This document shows positions 43,210 to 52,014 of a stretch of DNA of 64,000 nucleotides, in pieces (within the stretch, counting starts at the first letter, position 1; every line of letters begins with the position of its first letter). The position numbers and the translations under genes are program-made. The notes under the pieces are model-generated. The model worked only from the letters and a program-made list of their open reading frames with translations. It did not search any database and was not told the origin of the DNA. Source of the DNA: Amycolatopsis sp. cg9 (lineage in GTDB: Bacteria; Actinomycetota; Actinomycetes; Mycobacteriales; Pseudonocardiaceae); assembly GCF_041346945.1 (NCBI RefSeq), contig NZ_CP166850.1:6308501-6372500 (forward strand). The letters are read 5' to 3'.

Positions 43210-44520
43210 ATGATCCGCAAGCCCGTCCGTTTCCCGGCCCTCGCCGCCGCGCTCGCGCTGGTGCTCGCCGCCGCGCCGGCGACCGCGGCCGACGCCCGGT
43301 CGTCCGATTCCTTCTACTCCTACGACGGCAGCGCACCGCTGTCGTCCTTCGCGCCAGGGACCGTGCTCAAGACCCGGACCCTGCCCTACCACGTCGTCGG
43401 CCTCGCGACGCCGGTGCAGGCCGTGCAGCTGCTCTACCGCACCACCGACGCGCAGGGCCGGCCGGCCGCCAACGTCACCTCGGTCGTCCGCAGCATCACC
43501 GGCGACCGCACGAAAGCCGTTTCCTACCAGTCGGCCTACGACTCGCTCGACCCCGACGACTCGCCGTCGCGCGCGATCGCCGGGGACGTCACGCTCGGCG
43601 GGCTGCTGCCCAACGGCGAATCGCTGCTGCTGCTCCCGTCGCTGCTGCTGGGCTACAACGTCGTCGTGCCCGACACCGAAGGGCAGACCGCGGACTTCGC
43701 CGCGGGGCCGGAGTACGGCACCACCACCCTCGACTCGATCCGCGCCGCGACGAGCTCGGCCGCCACGGGGATGGACGGCCGCACGAAGTTCGGGCTCCTC
43801 GGCTACTCGGGCGGGGCCATCGCGACCGGCTGGGCGGCCGCCCTCGCGCCGAGCTACGCCCCCGAGGTCAACGCGAACCTCGTCGGCTTCACCGAAGGCG
43901 GGGTGCTCGTCGACCCCGCGCACAACCTCAAGTACGTCGGTGGCAGCCCGGTGTGGTCCGGGGTCATCCCGATGGCATTGGTCGGCGTCGCGCGCGGCTT
44001 CGGCATCGACCTGCGGCCGTACGCGAGCGACTACGGGCTCAAGGTGCTCGACGAGCTGGAGCACGCGTCGATCATCACCGCGCTGGGCCGCTACCCGGGC
44101 CTGACGTGGCAGAAGCTCGTCAAGCCGGAGTACGCGAACCCGAATTCGGTGCCGCCGTTCGTCGCGGCGGTGAACAAGGTCAACATCGGTTCGGCGCCGA
44201 CGCCGTCGGTCCCGGGCTTCATCGCCCAGGGCAACGCCGGGTTCCTCGAAGGCACCACGAGCAACCTGCCGGGCATCGGCACCGGGGACGGCGTGATGGT
44301 CGCCGGCGATGTGCGGGCGCTGGCCCGGCAGTACTGCGCCACCGGCAACGGCACCATCAAGTACGTCCAGTACGACGCGCTCAGCCACGTCGGCGGCGCG
44401 GCGGCGTGGGCCCCCGCGGCGATCGGCTGGCTGGCCGACCGCTTCGCCGGCAAGCCCGCGCCGTCCAGCTGCGGGCGCATCCCGGCGGGGAACTCGCTCG
44501 CGCCGGAGCAACCGGCCTGA
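43210..44520 (+). CDS. Secreted lipase (LIP family)
   Basis: A 436-aa exported alpha/beta hydrolase. The signal peptide is MIRKPVRFPALAAALALVLA with a cleavage region at TAADA (about 28). The nucleophile elbow is GLLGYSGGAIAT, followed by the late ALSHVGGA histidine motif and the GDGVMVAGDVRALARQYC region. The length and order match the secretory lipase family (PF03583). AGGGGAG lies just before the ATG. It probably breaks down lipids outside the cell and ends at a strong hairpin. Confidence 0.88.
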   Translation: MIRKPVRFPALAAALALVLAAAPATAADARSSDSFYSYDGSAPLSSFAPGTVLKTRTLPYHVVGLATPVQAVQLLYRTTDAQGRPAANVTSVVRSITGDRTKAVSYQSAYDSLDPDDSPSRAIAGDVTLGGLLPNGESLLLLPSLLLGYNVVVPDTEGQTADFAAGPEYGTTTLDSIRAATSSAATGMDGRTKFGLLGYSGGAIATGWAAALAPSYAPEVNANLVGFTEGGVLVDPAHNLKYVGGSPVWSGVIPMALVGVARGFGIDLRPYASDYGLKVLDELEHASIITALGRYPGLTWQKLVKPEYANPNSVPPFVAAVNKVNIGSAPTPSVPGFIAQGNAGFLEGTTSNLPGIGTGDGVMVAGDVRALARQYCATGNGTIKYVQYDALSHVGGAAAWAPAAIGWLADRFAGKPAPSSCGRIPAGNSLAPEQPA

Positions 44521-44552
44521 CCCACCCGGACCCCAGCGGTCCGCCGCGCGCC

Positions 44553-44600
44553 GGTCGTGAGTGGGGAACAGGGTTCTGACCCGGTTCCCCACTCACGACC
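44553..44600 (+). terminator. Hairpin terminator of the lipase gene
   Basis: 17-bp perfect arms (44553-44569 and 44584-44600), with an inner GGGT/ACCC pairing in the loop. Located 32 bp after the lipase stop. Confidence 0.8.
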
Positions 44601-44736
44601 TCGGGCGGGGGCATCGGGTGAACGGATCTCGTCGGCCCCGCTGCCCGAATGTGCCGAAATCGTCGTCGCCCGATCGGGAAATGCGGCTGAGCAGAATTGC
44701 CCGAAAGGGCAGCCGTCATTTTTTTCCGCGCCGGAA

Positions 44737-45462
44737 CTAATGCGCGCTCGTGTGCGGCAGAAGACTACGCAGGGTGTCGGAGGGCTCGAGTCCCAGTTCT
44801 TCCAGCAGCGTGCAGCGGCACTGCTCGTACTGGTGCTGCGCCGCCGCCCGGTTGCCCGCCGCGAGGTGGGCGTCGATGAGGACGCGGTGGGCGCTCTCGC
44901 GCAACGGCTCCGCGCGCACCGCGGCCAGGCCGGCGGCCACCGCCTCGCCGTGGCGGCCGGCCGTGGTGAGGCGTTTGGCCATGGCTTCCAAGGCGTAGAG
45001 CCGCAACTGGTGGTACTGCTCCTGTTCGATCAGCACCCACTCGTTGTCCGACCATTCGGGCAGCAGGTCGGCCGACAGGTCGTCGCGGGTCTGGCGGGTC
45101 AGGATGTCGTCGCACAGGCACGTCTTGTCGAGCAGGCAGTGCGCACGCGCGACCGCGTCGTGGATGTCGACGGTGATGTTGCCCGCCAGCGCCATTTCCT
45201 GCGCGGACGCGTCGATGACGCGGTGCCCGGTGCGCGACGCGCGCCACAGCGAGGAGCGCAGGTTCGCGTTGGCGCGGGGCGTCGTCGCCTCCGGCCACAG
45301 CGTTCTCGCCACGTACGTCCTCGTCCGCGGGCGGTCCTGCAGCGCCAGGAAAGCGAGCAACCGCTGCGCGCTGTGCGACAGCACGACGGGATCGTCCCCC
45401 ACCACCAGCATGAACCCCTTGAGCAGCCGAAGTGTCACGATCTGTGTTGCTTCAACGCGCAT
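44737..45462 (-). CDS. SARP/BTAD-domain transcriptional regulator
   Basis: A 241-aa regulator. The N-terminal OmpR-like winged helix (LRLLKGFMLVVGDDPVVLSH, AQRLLAFLALQDRPRTR, RTLWPEATTPRANANLRSSL) is followed by a BTAD helical domain (about 100-235; ALEAMAKRLTTAGRHGEAVA, HQYEQCRCTLLEELGLEPSD). This is the short SARP architecture that binds direct repeats. It is next to the contractile injection operon and a direct-repeat pair lies upstream, so it may control itself and that operon (inference). 44601-44736 contains no gene. Confidence 0.88.
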   Translation of the reverse strand: MRVEATQIVTLRLLKGFMLVVGDDPVVLSHSAQRLLAFLALQDRPRTRTYVARTLWPEATTPRANANLRSSLWRASRTGHRVIDASAQEMALAGNITVDIHDAVARAHCLLDKTCLCDDILTRQTRDDLSADLLPEWSDNEWVLIEQEQYHQLRLYALEAMAKRLTTAGRHGEAVAAGLAAVRAEPLRESAHRVLIDAHLAAGNRAAAQHQYEQCRCTLLEELGLEPSDTLRSLLPHTSAH

Positions 45463-45559
45463 CGGTTCCCCAACCTACGCCCCGCCACCGATCGGATCGA
45501 CCCCACCGTGGGGCAATTCGCGACCCGCATGGGAAACGTTACGGGGAATTATCGTCGAT

Positions 45560-45579
45560 GGGGCGTCAACGGGGCGTCA
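45560..45579. promoter_or_regulatory. Possible SARP-box direct repeat
   Basis: GGGGCGTCA occurs twice with an 11-bp period (45560-45568 and 45571-45579), the spacing typical of SARP operators. It is about 100 bp upstream of the SARP gene start and overlaps the stop of the small gene 45783-45577. Confidence 0.5.
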
Positions 45580-45783
45580 CGAAAACGTCATCGGGCCTGC
45601 TCCCAGCTCGTCCAGCCAGCTTTGCACGGCCGCGTGCACCGCTTCCCGGGAGGTCACCGCGATGGGCCGGGCCTCGTCGGTGCCGACCGTGGAGAGGATG
45701 CGGACCCGCAGGGCGCCGGGCTCGCCGCCTTCCAGCCACGCACGCAGGACCATGCTGCCGGACCGTTCCTCGGGGACCTCCAC
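45577..45783 (-). CDS. Small hypothetical protein
   Basis: A 68-aa protein from GTG at 45783; an in-frame ATG is at 45753. Strand-like LRVRILSTVGTDEARPIAVT and helix AVHAAVQSWLDELGAG suggest a compact alpha/beta fold. I do not recognise a family. It lies between the SARP regulator and the injection-system operon. 45784-45949 is a promoter/leader region. Confidence 0.6.
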   Translation of the reverse strand: MEVPEERSGSMVLRAWLEGGEPGALRVRILSTVGTDEARPIAVTSREAVHAAVQSWLDELGAGPMTFS

Positions 45784-45909
45784 GGACGCAGGATGCGCGC
45801 AGGCCTGTCACCACGGCGTCGCCGCCGCGTGTGCGGCCACGTCAACGCCCGCGCCGGGAACGCCGTCGTGACGCTCGCGCGACGCGCGGGTCGCGGACCG
45901 GCCACGCCA

Positions 45910-45940
45910 CCCCTGCGATGCTGCCGCGGCACAGCAGGGG
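45910..45940 (+). promoter_or_regulatory. Leader hairpin next to the ribosome site of the injection operon
   Basis: CCCCTGC (45910-45916) pairs with GCAGGGG (45934-45940). The right arm covers the GGGG of the GGGGAGGA ribosome site before the ATG at 45950, so it could limit translation of the first gene. Confidence 0.4.
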
Positions 45941-45949
45941 AGGACTGGC

Positions 45950-46522
45950 ATGGGCGATTTCGGCGTTGTCGCCGACGTGTCGACGATCATCGTCGACCGG
46001 CTCACCGAGGCGTTGCGCGGGCTGGATCCGAACGACCCGCCGACGGCGGTGCTGAGCGACCTCGAGGACCGGCCGAGCCGGGCCACGCTCACCGTTTTCC
46101 TGTACGAGATCGCCGAAGACCCCACGTCGCGCAACCGGCAGCCGGTGCGGTCGCTGCCGCCGGCCGCGCCCACGAGCCGCAAGCCGCCGATGGCGTTGCT
46201 GCTGCGGTACCTGATCACGCCGTGGGGCGGCAGCCAGGCCACGCAGCACCAGATGATCGGCCGCGCGCTGCAGGTCTTCTACGACGACGCGATCTGGACC
46301 GGTGAGGAGCTGACCGGCAGCCTGGCCGGCACCACGGAGGCGCTGCAGTTCACGCTGACGCCGCTGACGCTCGACCAGAAGTCGTGGATCTGGTACGCGA
46401 TCCAGAAGCCCTACCGGCTGTCCCTCAACTACGAGGTCCGGGTCGTCAACCTCGACTCGCTCGACGTTTCCGAGCTGCGGCTGGTCCGCAGCCGCACGAT
46501 CAACGGGACACCGGTGCCATGA
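45950..46522 (+). CDS. DUF4255 protein, contractile injection system cap (Pvc16-like)
   Basis: A 190-aa protein with the DUF4255/Pvc16 N-terminal fold: VSTIIVDRLTEALRGL, TLTVFLYEIAEDPTSRNRQP, LLLRYLITPWGGSQATQHQM and IGRALQVFYDDAIWTGEE. In contractile tail-like particles Pvc16 caps the end of sheath and tube and fixes length. It is the first gene of the operon and overlaps the next gene by ATGA (46519-46522). Confidence 0.88.
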   Translation: MGDFGVVADVSTIIVDRLTEALRGLDPNDPPTAVLSDLEDRPSRATLTVFLYEIAEDPTSRNRQPVRSLPPAAPTSRKPPMALLLRYLITPWGGSQATQHQMIGRALQVFYDDAIWTGEELTGSLAGTTEALQFTLTPLTLDQKSWIWYAIQKPYRLSLNYEVRVVNLDSLDVSELRLVRSRTINGTPVP

Positions 46523-47253
46523 CGCGCTTCTACCCCCTCGAATCCTCCGTCCTGCACAGCCCGGCCTGGTTCGTGCCGTTCGACGAATTCGCCCAGCGCG
46601 CCCGGGCCGCCGACGTGAGCACCGAGCTGGAGCGCTTCGACCCGGCCGGAAGCGCCTGGGTGCTCCAGGAAACCCCGGCGATCCGCACGCCGAGCGCGGT
46701 GATCGCCTACCCGGAGCTCGGCCGGCGCCGGGGCCCGGGCGCGCAGCCGGAGCGGTTCCGGGTGCGCTTCGGCGCCATCGGGTTCGCGCCGCTGTACCCG
46801 GCCGACGGCGAGGACTTCGACGCGGCACTGGCCGGCGTCGAGTTCACCGCGTACCCGTACGACGACACCACCCCGCCCGCGCTGGCCGGCGAGCCGCGCG
46901 TGGTCCGGCTGCTGCCGAGCGTCGCTTTCCCGTACGGGCCCGGCGTCCGCACGGTCCACGGCGTCGTCGTCGACGCGGTGAACCAGGCGCCGGTGGCGAA
47001 CGCGCTGGTAGAGGCGCGGGGGGTCACGAGCCGGGACGGCGTCGCGTGGCTGGAGCGGACGCTGACCAGCGCGGCCGGCGCGTTCCGGCTCGCGCTGCGC
47101 TGGGAGGGCGACCTCGTCATCGGGCCGCCACCGGAGCAGGTCTTCCACCTGACGGCCACCGAACGGCCGGGCCGGACGGGCGCGCTGGACGTCCGGCTGC
47201 CCGCCGGGCGCGACACCAGGCACGTCATCGAAATCGTCGAGCACCAGCGGTAG
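46519..47253 (+). CDS. Injection-system-associated carboxypeptidase-regulatory-like protein
   Basis: A 244-aa protein. The N-terminal half is specific (YPLESSVLHSPAWFVPFDEF). The C-terminal half resembles a carboxypeptidase-regulatory-like beta domain: TVHGVVVDAVNQAPVANALV, SAAGAFRLALRWEGDLVIG and RDTRHVIEIVEHQ. The domain occurs in decoration or adaptor proteins of tail-like particles. Its position between cap and sheath genes supports a structural role. The precise function is unknown. Confidence 0.7.
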   Translation: MTRFYPLESSVLHSPAWFVPFDEFAQRARAADVSTELERFDPAGSAWVLQETPAIRTPSAVIAYPELGRRRGPGAQPERFRVRFGAIGFAPLYPADGEDFDAALAGVEFTAYPYDDTTPPALAGEPRVVRLLPSVAFPYGPGVRTVHGVVVDAVNQAPVANALVEARGVTSRDGVAWLERTLTSAAGAFRLALRWEGDLVIGPPPEQVFHLTATERPGRTGALDVRLPAGRDTRHVIEIVEHQR

Positions 47254-47271
47254 CAGAGAAGGAGCTGAACC

Positions 47272-49536
47272 ATGCCCGAGTACCTGAGCCCCGGCGTCTA
47301 CGTCGAGGAGGTCGACGCGGGGCCGCGGCCGATCGCGGGGGTGAGCACCAGCACGGCGGGCATGGTCGGGGTCACCCAGCGCGGCCCGACCGACGGGAAG
47401 CCCAAGCTGGTGACGAACTTCCTGGAGTTCCAGACGACGTTCGGCGGGTTCCTGCCCGAGCCGGACCCGGCGATCCGGGACGCTTGGGCCGAAAACCCGA
47501 CCGAGGGCGGCCGCTGGTGGCTGTTCCCGCTGGCGGTCAAGGGGTTCTTCGACAACGGCGGCCAGCGCCTCTACGTCAAGCGGGTCGCCAGCACCACCGC
47601 GCAGGCCGCGTCCGGCGAGTTCGGCACCGGCCTGGTCAGCGCGATCACCCGGGACGCCGCGGCCGGGGCGAAGGTGCTGGAGCTGGCCCACCTGGTCGGG
47701 TTCACCGGTACCGACGAGGTCAAGGTCTTCCGCGGGAGCGACAACGTCGAGATCGGCACGGTGACGATCACCGCGTACGACGCCGGCAAGGGGCGGGTCA
47801 CGCTCGGCACCGGGCTGGCCGCGGAGGTCAAGGCGGCCCGCGGCGACTACGTGCTGAAGGCCCCGCGGGTGGCCACGCCGAGCCTGCGGTTCTCCGCGTC
47901 GAGCCCCGGTTCCTGGGGCAAGGCGGTCCAGGTGCGGATCGCGCCGTCGGTGAGCGCGTCGCTGCCGGTGCTGCCCGAGCCGAACGAGGGCCCGCTGTTC
48001 ATCACCGCGATCGCCGCCGACGCGGAGCGCGACGCCGGCGCGATCGAGGTGAACGCGGTGCCCGGGCTCGACCCCGACGACCTGCCCGGCGACGTCTGGA
48101 TCCTGATCAACAACCGGCGCTTCCCGGTCACTGTGGCGCAGCCCGAATCGGGGAAGGTGACACTCACCTTCCCCGACGGCACCACGCACGCGCCGTGGAA
48201 GACCGGCCTCACCGTGCGCCGGGTGCGCCGGGCCAACGCCGGCGCCGGCCCGAAGCTGCGGGTCAGCGGCTCCAGCCGGCTGTACGAGGGCGCGGTCGCG
48301 CAGCTCGACACCGGGAACCAGCTGAGCACCCTGAACGTCTTGGCGATCGAGCCCGACGACGTCGTCACCTTCGACGCCGACACCCCCGCGGAGGTCTTCG
48401 AGACCGCGCGGCTCCTGCTGGTCGAGTCCACAGTGGACACGCGGTTCGCCGACCCCGGCGGCGGCTCGGTGACCGAAACCTTCCGCAACCTGCGCCTGAC
48501 CGGCGACGGGCCCGGCACCGTGACGGGCACGCTGGCGAGCCAGTCGCGGCTGGTGCGGGCGACCGCGCTGGAGCTGAGCACCGATCCCACCGAATTCCCG
48601 ACGCCCGCCACCGGTTCGTGGCTCAGCCTCGCCGACGACGGCGACGACGCCTTCGGGGGCCTCGACGTCGGGGACTTCGTCGGCACGGACGGCGGGAGCG
48701 GCAAGCGCACCGGCATCGTGGCGCTGGAGGACATCGACGAGATCGCGATCTGCGCGGTGCCCGGCGTGTGGGCGGGCACCGTCGAATCGGCGCTGGTGAC
48801 CCACTGCGAACAGCTCAAGGACCGGTTCGCCGTCCTCGATCCGCGGGACGGCCTCGACCTCGAGGGCATCCAGGAGTTCCGGGAACCGTTCGACACCAAG
48901 TACGCCGCGCTGTACTACCCGTGGCTGGTCGTCAACGACCCCTCGACCAACCGGTTCGTCGAGGTGCCGCCCTCGGGCCACATCATCGGGATCTACGCCC
49001 GCACCGACGTCGAGCGGGGCGTGCACAAGGCGCCGGCCAACGCGGTCGTCCGCGGCATCCGGCTGACCGACGGCATCGCCCAGGACGTCACCAAGCGGCA
49101 CCAGGACCTGCTGAACCCCCGGGGGATCAACGCGCTGCGGTTCTTCCCCGGCCTCGGCCAGCGGGTGTGGGGCGCGCGCACGCTGTCCTCGGACACCTCG
49201 TGGAAGTACGTCAACGTGCGGCGGCTCTTCCTGTTCCTCGAGGAGTCGATCGACGAGGGCACGCAGTGGGTCGTGTTCGAGCCGAACGACGAATCGCTGT
49301 GGGCGCTGGTGCGGCAGACGGTCGCGAACTTCCTCACCACCGTGTGGCGCAGCGGCGCGCTCGCCGGCACGACCGCGGACGAGGCGTTCTTCGTCCAGTG
49401 CGACCGCTCCACGATGACCGACGACGACATCGCGAACGGCAGGCTCATCTGCGTGATCGGGGTGGCGCCGGTGTTCCCGGCGGAGTTCGTGATCTTCCGG
49501 ATCCAGCAGAAGACCCGCGAGCCCCAGCTCGTCTGA
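47272..49536 (+). CDS. Contractile tail sheath protein 1
   Basis: A 754-aa sheath subunit. The N-terminus PEYLSPGVYVEEVDAGPRPI and AGVSTSTAGMVGVTQRGPTD is the classical sheath start. The C-terminal contractile core has FVEVPPSGHIIGIYARTDVE, GVHKAPANAVVRGI, RGINALRFFPGLGQRVWGAR and KYVNVRRLFLFLEESIDEG. Residues about 180-480 are an extra surface domain that makes it about 50% longer than the second sheath. It forms the contracting tube around gene 49556-50014. It is 18 bp after the previous gene, within one operon. Confidence 0.95.
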   Translation: MPEYLSPGVYVEEVDAGPRPIAGVSTSTAGMVGVTQRGPTDGKPKLVTNFLEFQTTFGGFLPEPDPAIRDAWAENPTEGGRWWLFPLAVKGFFDNGGQRLYVKRVASTTAQAASGEFGTGLVSAITRDAAAGAKVLELAHLVGFTGTDEVKVFRGSDNVEIGTVTITAYDAGKGRVTLGTGLAAEVKAARGDYVLKAPRVATPSLRFSASSPGSWGKAVQVRIAPSVSASLPVLPEPNEGPLFITAIAADAERDAGAIEVNAVPGLDPDDLPGDVWILINNRRFPVTVAQPESGKVTLTFPDGTTHAPWKTGLTVRRVRRANAGAGPKLRVSGSSRLYEGAVAQLDTGNQLSTLNVLAIEPDDVVTFDADTPAEVFETARLLLVESTVDTRFADPGGGSVTETFRNLRLTGDGPGTVTGTLASQSRLVRATALELSTDPTEFPTPATGSWLSLADDGDDAFGGLDVGDFVGTDGGSGKRTGIVALEDIDEIAICAVPGVWAGTVESALVTHCEQLKDRFAVLDPRDGLDLEGIQEFREPFDTKYAALYYPWLVVNDPSTNRFVEVPPSGHIIGIYARTDVERGVHKAPANAVVRGIRLTDGIAQDVTKRHQDLLNPRGINALRFFPGLGQRVWGARTLSSDTSWKYVNVRRLFLFLEESIDEGTQWVVFEPNDESLWALVRQTVANFLTTVWRSGALAGTTADEAFFVQCDRSTMTDDDIANGRLICVIGVAPVFPAEFVIFRIQQKTREPQLV
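48426..48438. repeat. Palindromic word GTCCACAGTGGAC
   Basis: Exact copy inside sheath gene 1, encoding SerThrValAsp with the rare codon ACA. Confidence 0.5.
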
Positions 49537-49555
49537 CCACTGAAAGGCAAGAGAG

Positions 49556-50014
49556 ATGCCACCTGTGACGCGGGACGACCCGTATGCCGCGTATAACTTC
49601 CTGGTCATCGTGACCAACGTCAGCGACGACGGCGTCGCGGTGAGCGGTTCGTTCACCGAAGCCAGCGGGCTGGACGTGGAACTGCCGGTGATCGAATACC
49701 GCACCGGCAGCGAGGACATCACGGTCCGCAAGCTCGTGGGCCTCAAGAAGTTCCCGAGCGCGCTGACGTTCAAGCGCGGGGTCACCGGCCACGTCGGGTT
49801 CTGGAACTGGGTGAAGGAGGCGCTCGACGGCCGGGTGCGGCGCACGTCCGGCTCGATCGTGATGCTCGACGAGAACCGCCAGGAGGTCATGCGCTGGAAC
49901 TTCGACCGGGGCTGGCCGACGAAGTACACCGGACCGTCGTTCAACGCGACCAAGAACGAGATCGCCATGGAGACGCTCGTGCTGGCCGTCGAGAGCTTCG
50001 TGATCGACGCGTGA
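49556..50014 (+). CDS. Inner tail tube protein 1
   Basis: A 152-aa tube subunit of the gp19/Hcp-like fold: AYNFLVIVTNVSDDGVAVSG, SFTEASGLDVELPVIEYRTG, LKKFPSALTFKRGVTGHVGF and NEIAMETLVLAVESF. It is encoded straight after sheath 1, as expected for a matched sheath/tube pair. The protein would line the channel that carries the payload. Confidence 0.93.
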   Translation: MPPVTRDDPYAAYNFLVIVTNVSDDGVAVSGSFTEASGLDVELPVIEYRTGSEDITVRKLVGLKKFPSALTFKRGVTGHVGFWNWVKEALDGRVRRTSGSIVMLDENRQEVMRWNFDRGWPTKYTGPSFNATKNEIAMETLVLAVESFVIDA

Positions 50015-50024
50015 GCGGGCAGAG

Positions 50025-51506
50025 ATGACCAGCGCGGCGCTTCCCGGCGTTTCCCTGACCTTCGAGCGAACGGCTTCCGGCGACGAGCCGCTGCGCACGG
50101 ACGTGGCCGTGTTCCTCGGCCGCACCCGGCGCGGCCCGGTCGGCGTGCCCGTGCGCGTCGAGAGCTGGAACGACGTCGTGGGCGCGTTCGGCCCGCCCGA
50201 CGGCACGTCGGCGACGCCGTACGCGCTGCGCGGGTTCTTCGAGAACCAGGGCCGGACGGCGTGGGTGCTTCGGGTGTCCGGGCCCGCCGCACCCGCCACG
50301 GCACCGTGGACCGGCGACTACCTCGTGGTGGCCGCGAGTCCCGGTGCGTGGGCGAACGGCGGCCGGGTCGCCGTGCGGTACCGGGCGAGCAGCGTCGCGG
50401 GGCCGCCGGCGGTGACCGTGCGCGTGCTCGTGCCCGGCGAGCCGCCGGAAACCTTCGCGGGCATGGCGCCCGGCGAGGTCGCCGACCGGCTCACCGGGTC
50501 CCGGCTGATCCGGCTGGTGCCGCTGGACCCGGACCGGCCGGGGAGCCCGATCCCCGCGGGCGCGCCGATCTCGCTGGCGTGGGACCTCACGCTCAGCGGC
50601 GGCACGGACAGCCCGCCGGGGCGCAACGAGTACGCCGACGCCGTGGTGACGCAGGCCGAGCTGCCGGAGCCGGCGCTGGTGGCCCTCCCGGACCTCGGCA
50701 CCGACCTCACCGGCACCGACCACACGAACCTGGTGCTGGAGCTGCTCGGGGTCGTGGCGCCGCTGCTGGACCGGCTGGTGCTGCTGGACGTGCCGCCGGA
50801 GAAGTCCACAGTGGACGAAGTGGCCGGCTGGGCGGGCGAGCTGGCGGGCTTCGGCGACGAGGTGCTGCTCGCCGCGGCGGCGGTGTACCACCCGCCGCTG
50901 CGGGCGCCGTCGCTCGCGGGCACCGGGCTGCGGACCGTCCCGGCGTCCGGGCACGTCGCCGGGCTGGTCGCCCGGCTCGACGCCGAGCGGGGCGCCGCGC
51001 ACACCCCCGCCAACGCGACGCTGCTGGACGCGGTCGACCTCGAGGTCGAGTACCCGGAGGCGCAGCAGGTCCGGTTGTTCGACGCGGGCGTCGACCTGGT
51101 GCGGTGCCTGCGGGGCCGCGGGCTCGTGGTGTGGGGCGGGCGGACGCTGTCCACCGACCCGCGCCGGGTGTACGTCGCCCACCGCCGGCTGCTGCACCTG
51201 CTGGTGCGGGCGATCCGGCGCGCCGCCGCGCCGCTGGTGTTCGAGGTCGACTCGGCGGAACTGCGGCTGTCGCTGGTCCGCGCGATCACGTCGGTGCTGC
51301 TGGAGGCGTTCCGCACCGGGGCGCTCGCCGGCACCCGGCCGGAGGACGCCTTCCGCGTGGTGTGCGACGAAACCAACAACCCGCCCGAGCAGGACCCCGG
51401 GCAGGTCGTGTGCGAGGTCGAAGTCGCGCCGGCCGTGCCGATGGAGTTCATCGCGCTGCGGCTCGTGCTCGGCCAGGACCGCGGCCTGGAGGTGATCGAG
51501 CAGTGA
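50025..51506 (+). CDS. Contractile tail sheath protein 2
   Basis: A 493-aa second sheath-type protein. Start PGVSLTFERTASGDEPLRTD, then AVFLGRTRRGPVGVPVRVES, and the C-terminal core TVPASGHVAGLVARLDAERG, HTPANATLLDAVDLEVE, LVVWGGRTLSTDPRRVYVAH and RRLLHLLVRAIRRAAAPLVF. It lacks the large insert of sheath 1. Having two different sheaths suggests a hetero-sheath or alternate base ring. The stop overlaps the next gene start (GTGA at 51503-51506). Confidence 0.92.
   Translation: MTSAALPGVSLTFERTASGDEPLRTDVAVFLGRTRRGPVGVPVRVESWNDVVGAFGPPDGTSATPYALRGFFENQGRTAWVLRVSGPAAPATAPWTGDYLVVAASPGAWANGGRVAVRYRASSVAGPPAVTVRVLVPGEPPETFAGMAPGEVADRLTGSRLIRLVPLDPDRPGSPIPAGAPISLAWDLTLSGGTDSPPGRNEYADAVVTQAELPEPALVALPDLGTDLTGTDHTNLVLELLGVVAPLLDRLVLLDVPPEKSTVDEVAGWAGELAGFGDEVLLAAAAVYHPPLRAPSLAGTGLRTVPASGHVAGLVARLDAERGAAHTPANATLLDAVDLEVEYPEAQQVRLFDAGVDLVRCLRGRGLVVWGGRTLSTDPRRVYVAHRRLLHLLVRAIRRAAAPLVFEVDSAELRLSLVRAITSVLLEAFRTGALAGTRPEDAFRVVCDETNNPPEQDPGQVVCEVEVAPAVPMEFIALRLVLGQDRGLEVIEQ
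50804..50816. repeat. Palindromic word GTCCACAGTGGAC
   Basis: Exact copy inside sheath gene 2, again encoding SerThrValAsp with codon ACA. Confidence 0.5.
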
Positions 51507-52003
51507 CGACCCCGGTGGACCAGCTGCTCGCGCTCAACGAGCCGCTGCCCAAGTTCCGCTTCCTCGTGACGCTTTCCGCGGCCGACGTCTACCTGCCGCC
51601 GGCGCAGGCCCTGCTGCTGCAGGTGGTGGCGTCCGGGGCCTTCCAGGAGGTCACCGGGCTGGGCGCGCAGCTGGAGGTGGTCAGCTACCCCGAAGGCGGG
51701 CGCAACGACGCGGTGCACAAGCTGCCGCTGCGCCACTCGTGGAACCCGATCACCCTCAAGCGCGGCGTGGTCCGCGACCGCCTGCTGTGGTCCTGGTACG
51801 AAACCGGCCTGCACGACTCGCTGGGGGCGCGCCGCGACGGCGCCCTGATCATGCTCGACGAGGCGGGGCTGCCCGCCAAGTCGTGGCTCTTCCACGGCGG
51901 CCTGGCCGCCAAGTGGACCGGCCCCGACCTGCACGCCGAGCAGAACGCGGTCGCGATCGAGTCCTTGGAAATCGCCCACGAGGGCCTGACGGCCGTCCTC
52001 TAG
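51503..52003 (+). CDS. Inner tail tube protein 2
   Basis: A 166-aa tube protein from a GTG overlapping the sheath 2 stop. FRFLVTLSAADVYLPPAQAL, GAFQEVTGLGAQLEVVSYPE, LRHSWNPITLKRGVVRDRLL and WLFHGGLAAKWTGPDLHAEQ match the gp19-like fold of tube 1 with low identity. In related particles a second tube forms the first ring on the baseplate, which is the likely role here (inference). Confidence 0.92.
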   Translation: MTTPVDQLLALNEPLPKFRFLVTLSAADVYLPPAQALLLQVVASGAFQEVTGLGAQLEVVSYPEGGRNDAVHKLPLRHSWNPITLKRGVVRDRLLWSWYETGLHDSLGARRDGALIMLDEAGLPAKSWLFHGGLAAKWTGPDLHAEQNAVAIESLEIAHEGLTAVL

Positions 52004-52014
52004 GAGAAGAAACC

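Noticed and set aside
46429..50304. A 1291-residue minus-strand open frame
   Set aside because: It is antisense to clear sheath and tube genes and has only low-complexity Arg/Gly composition.
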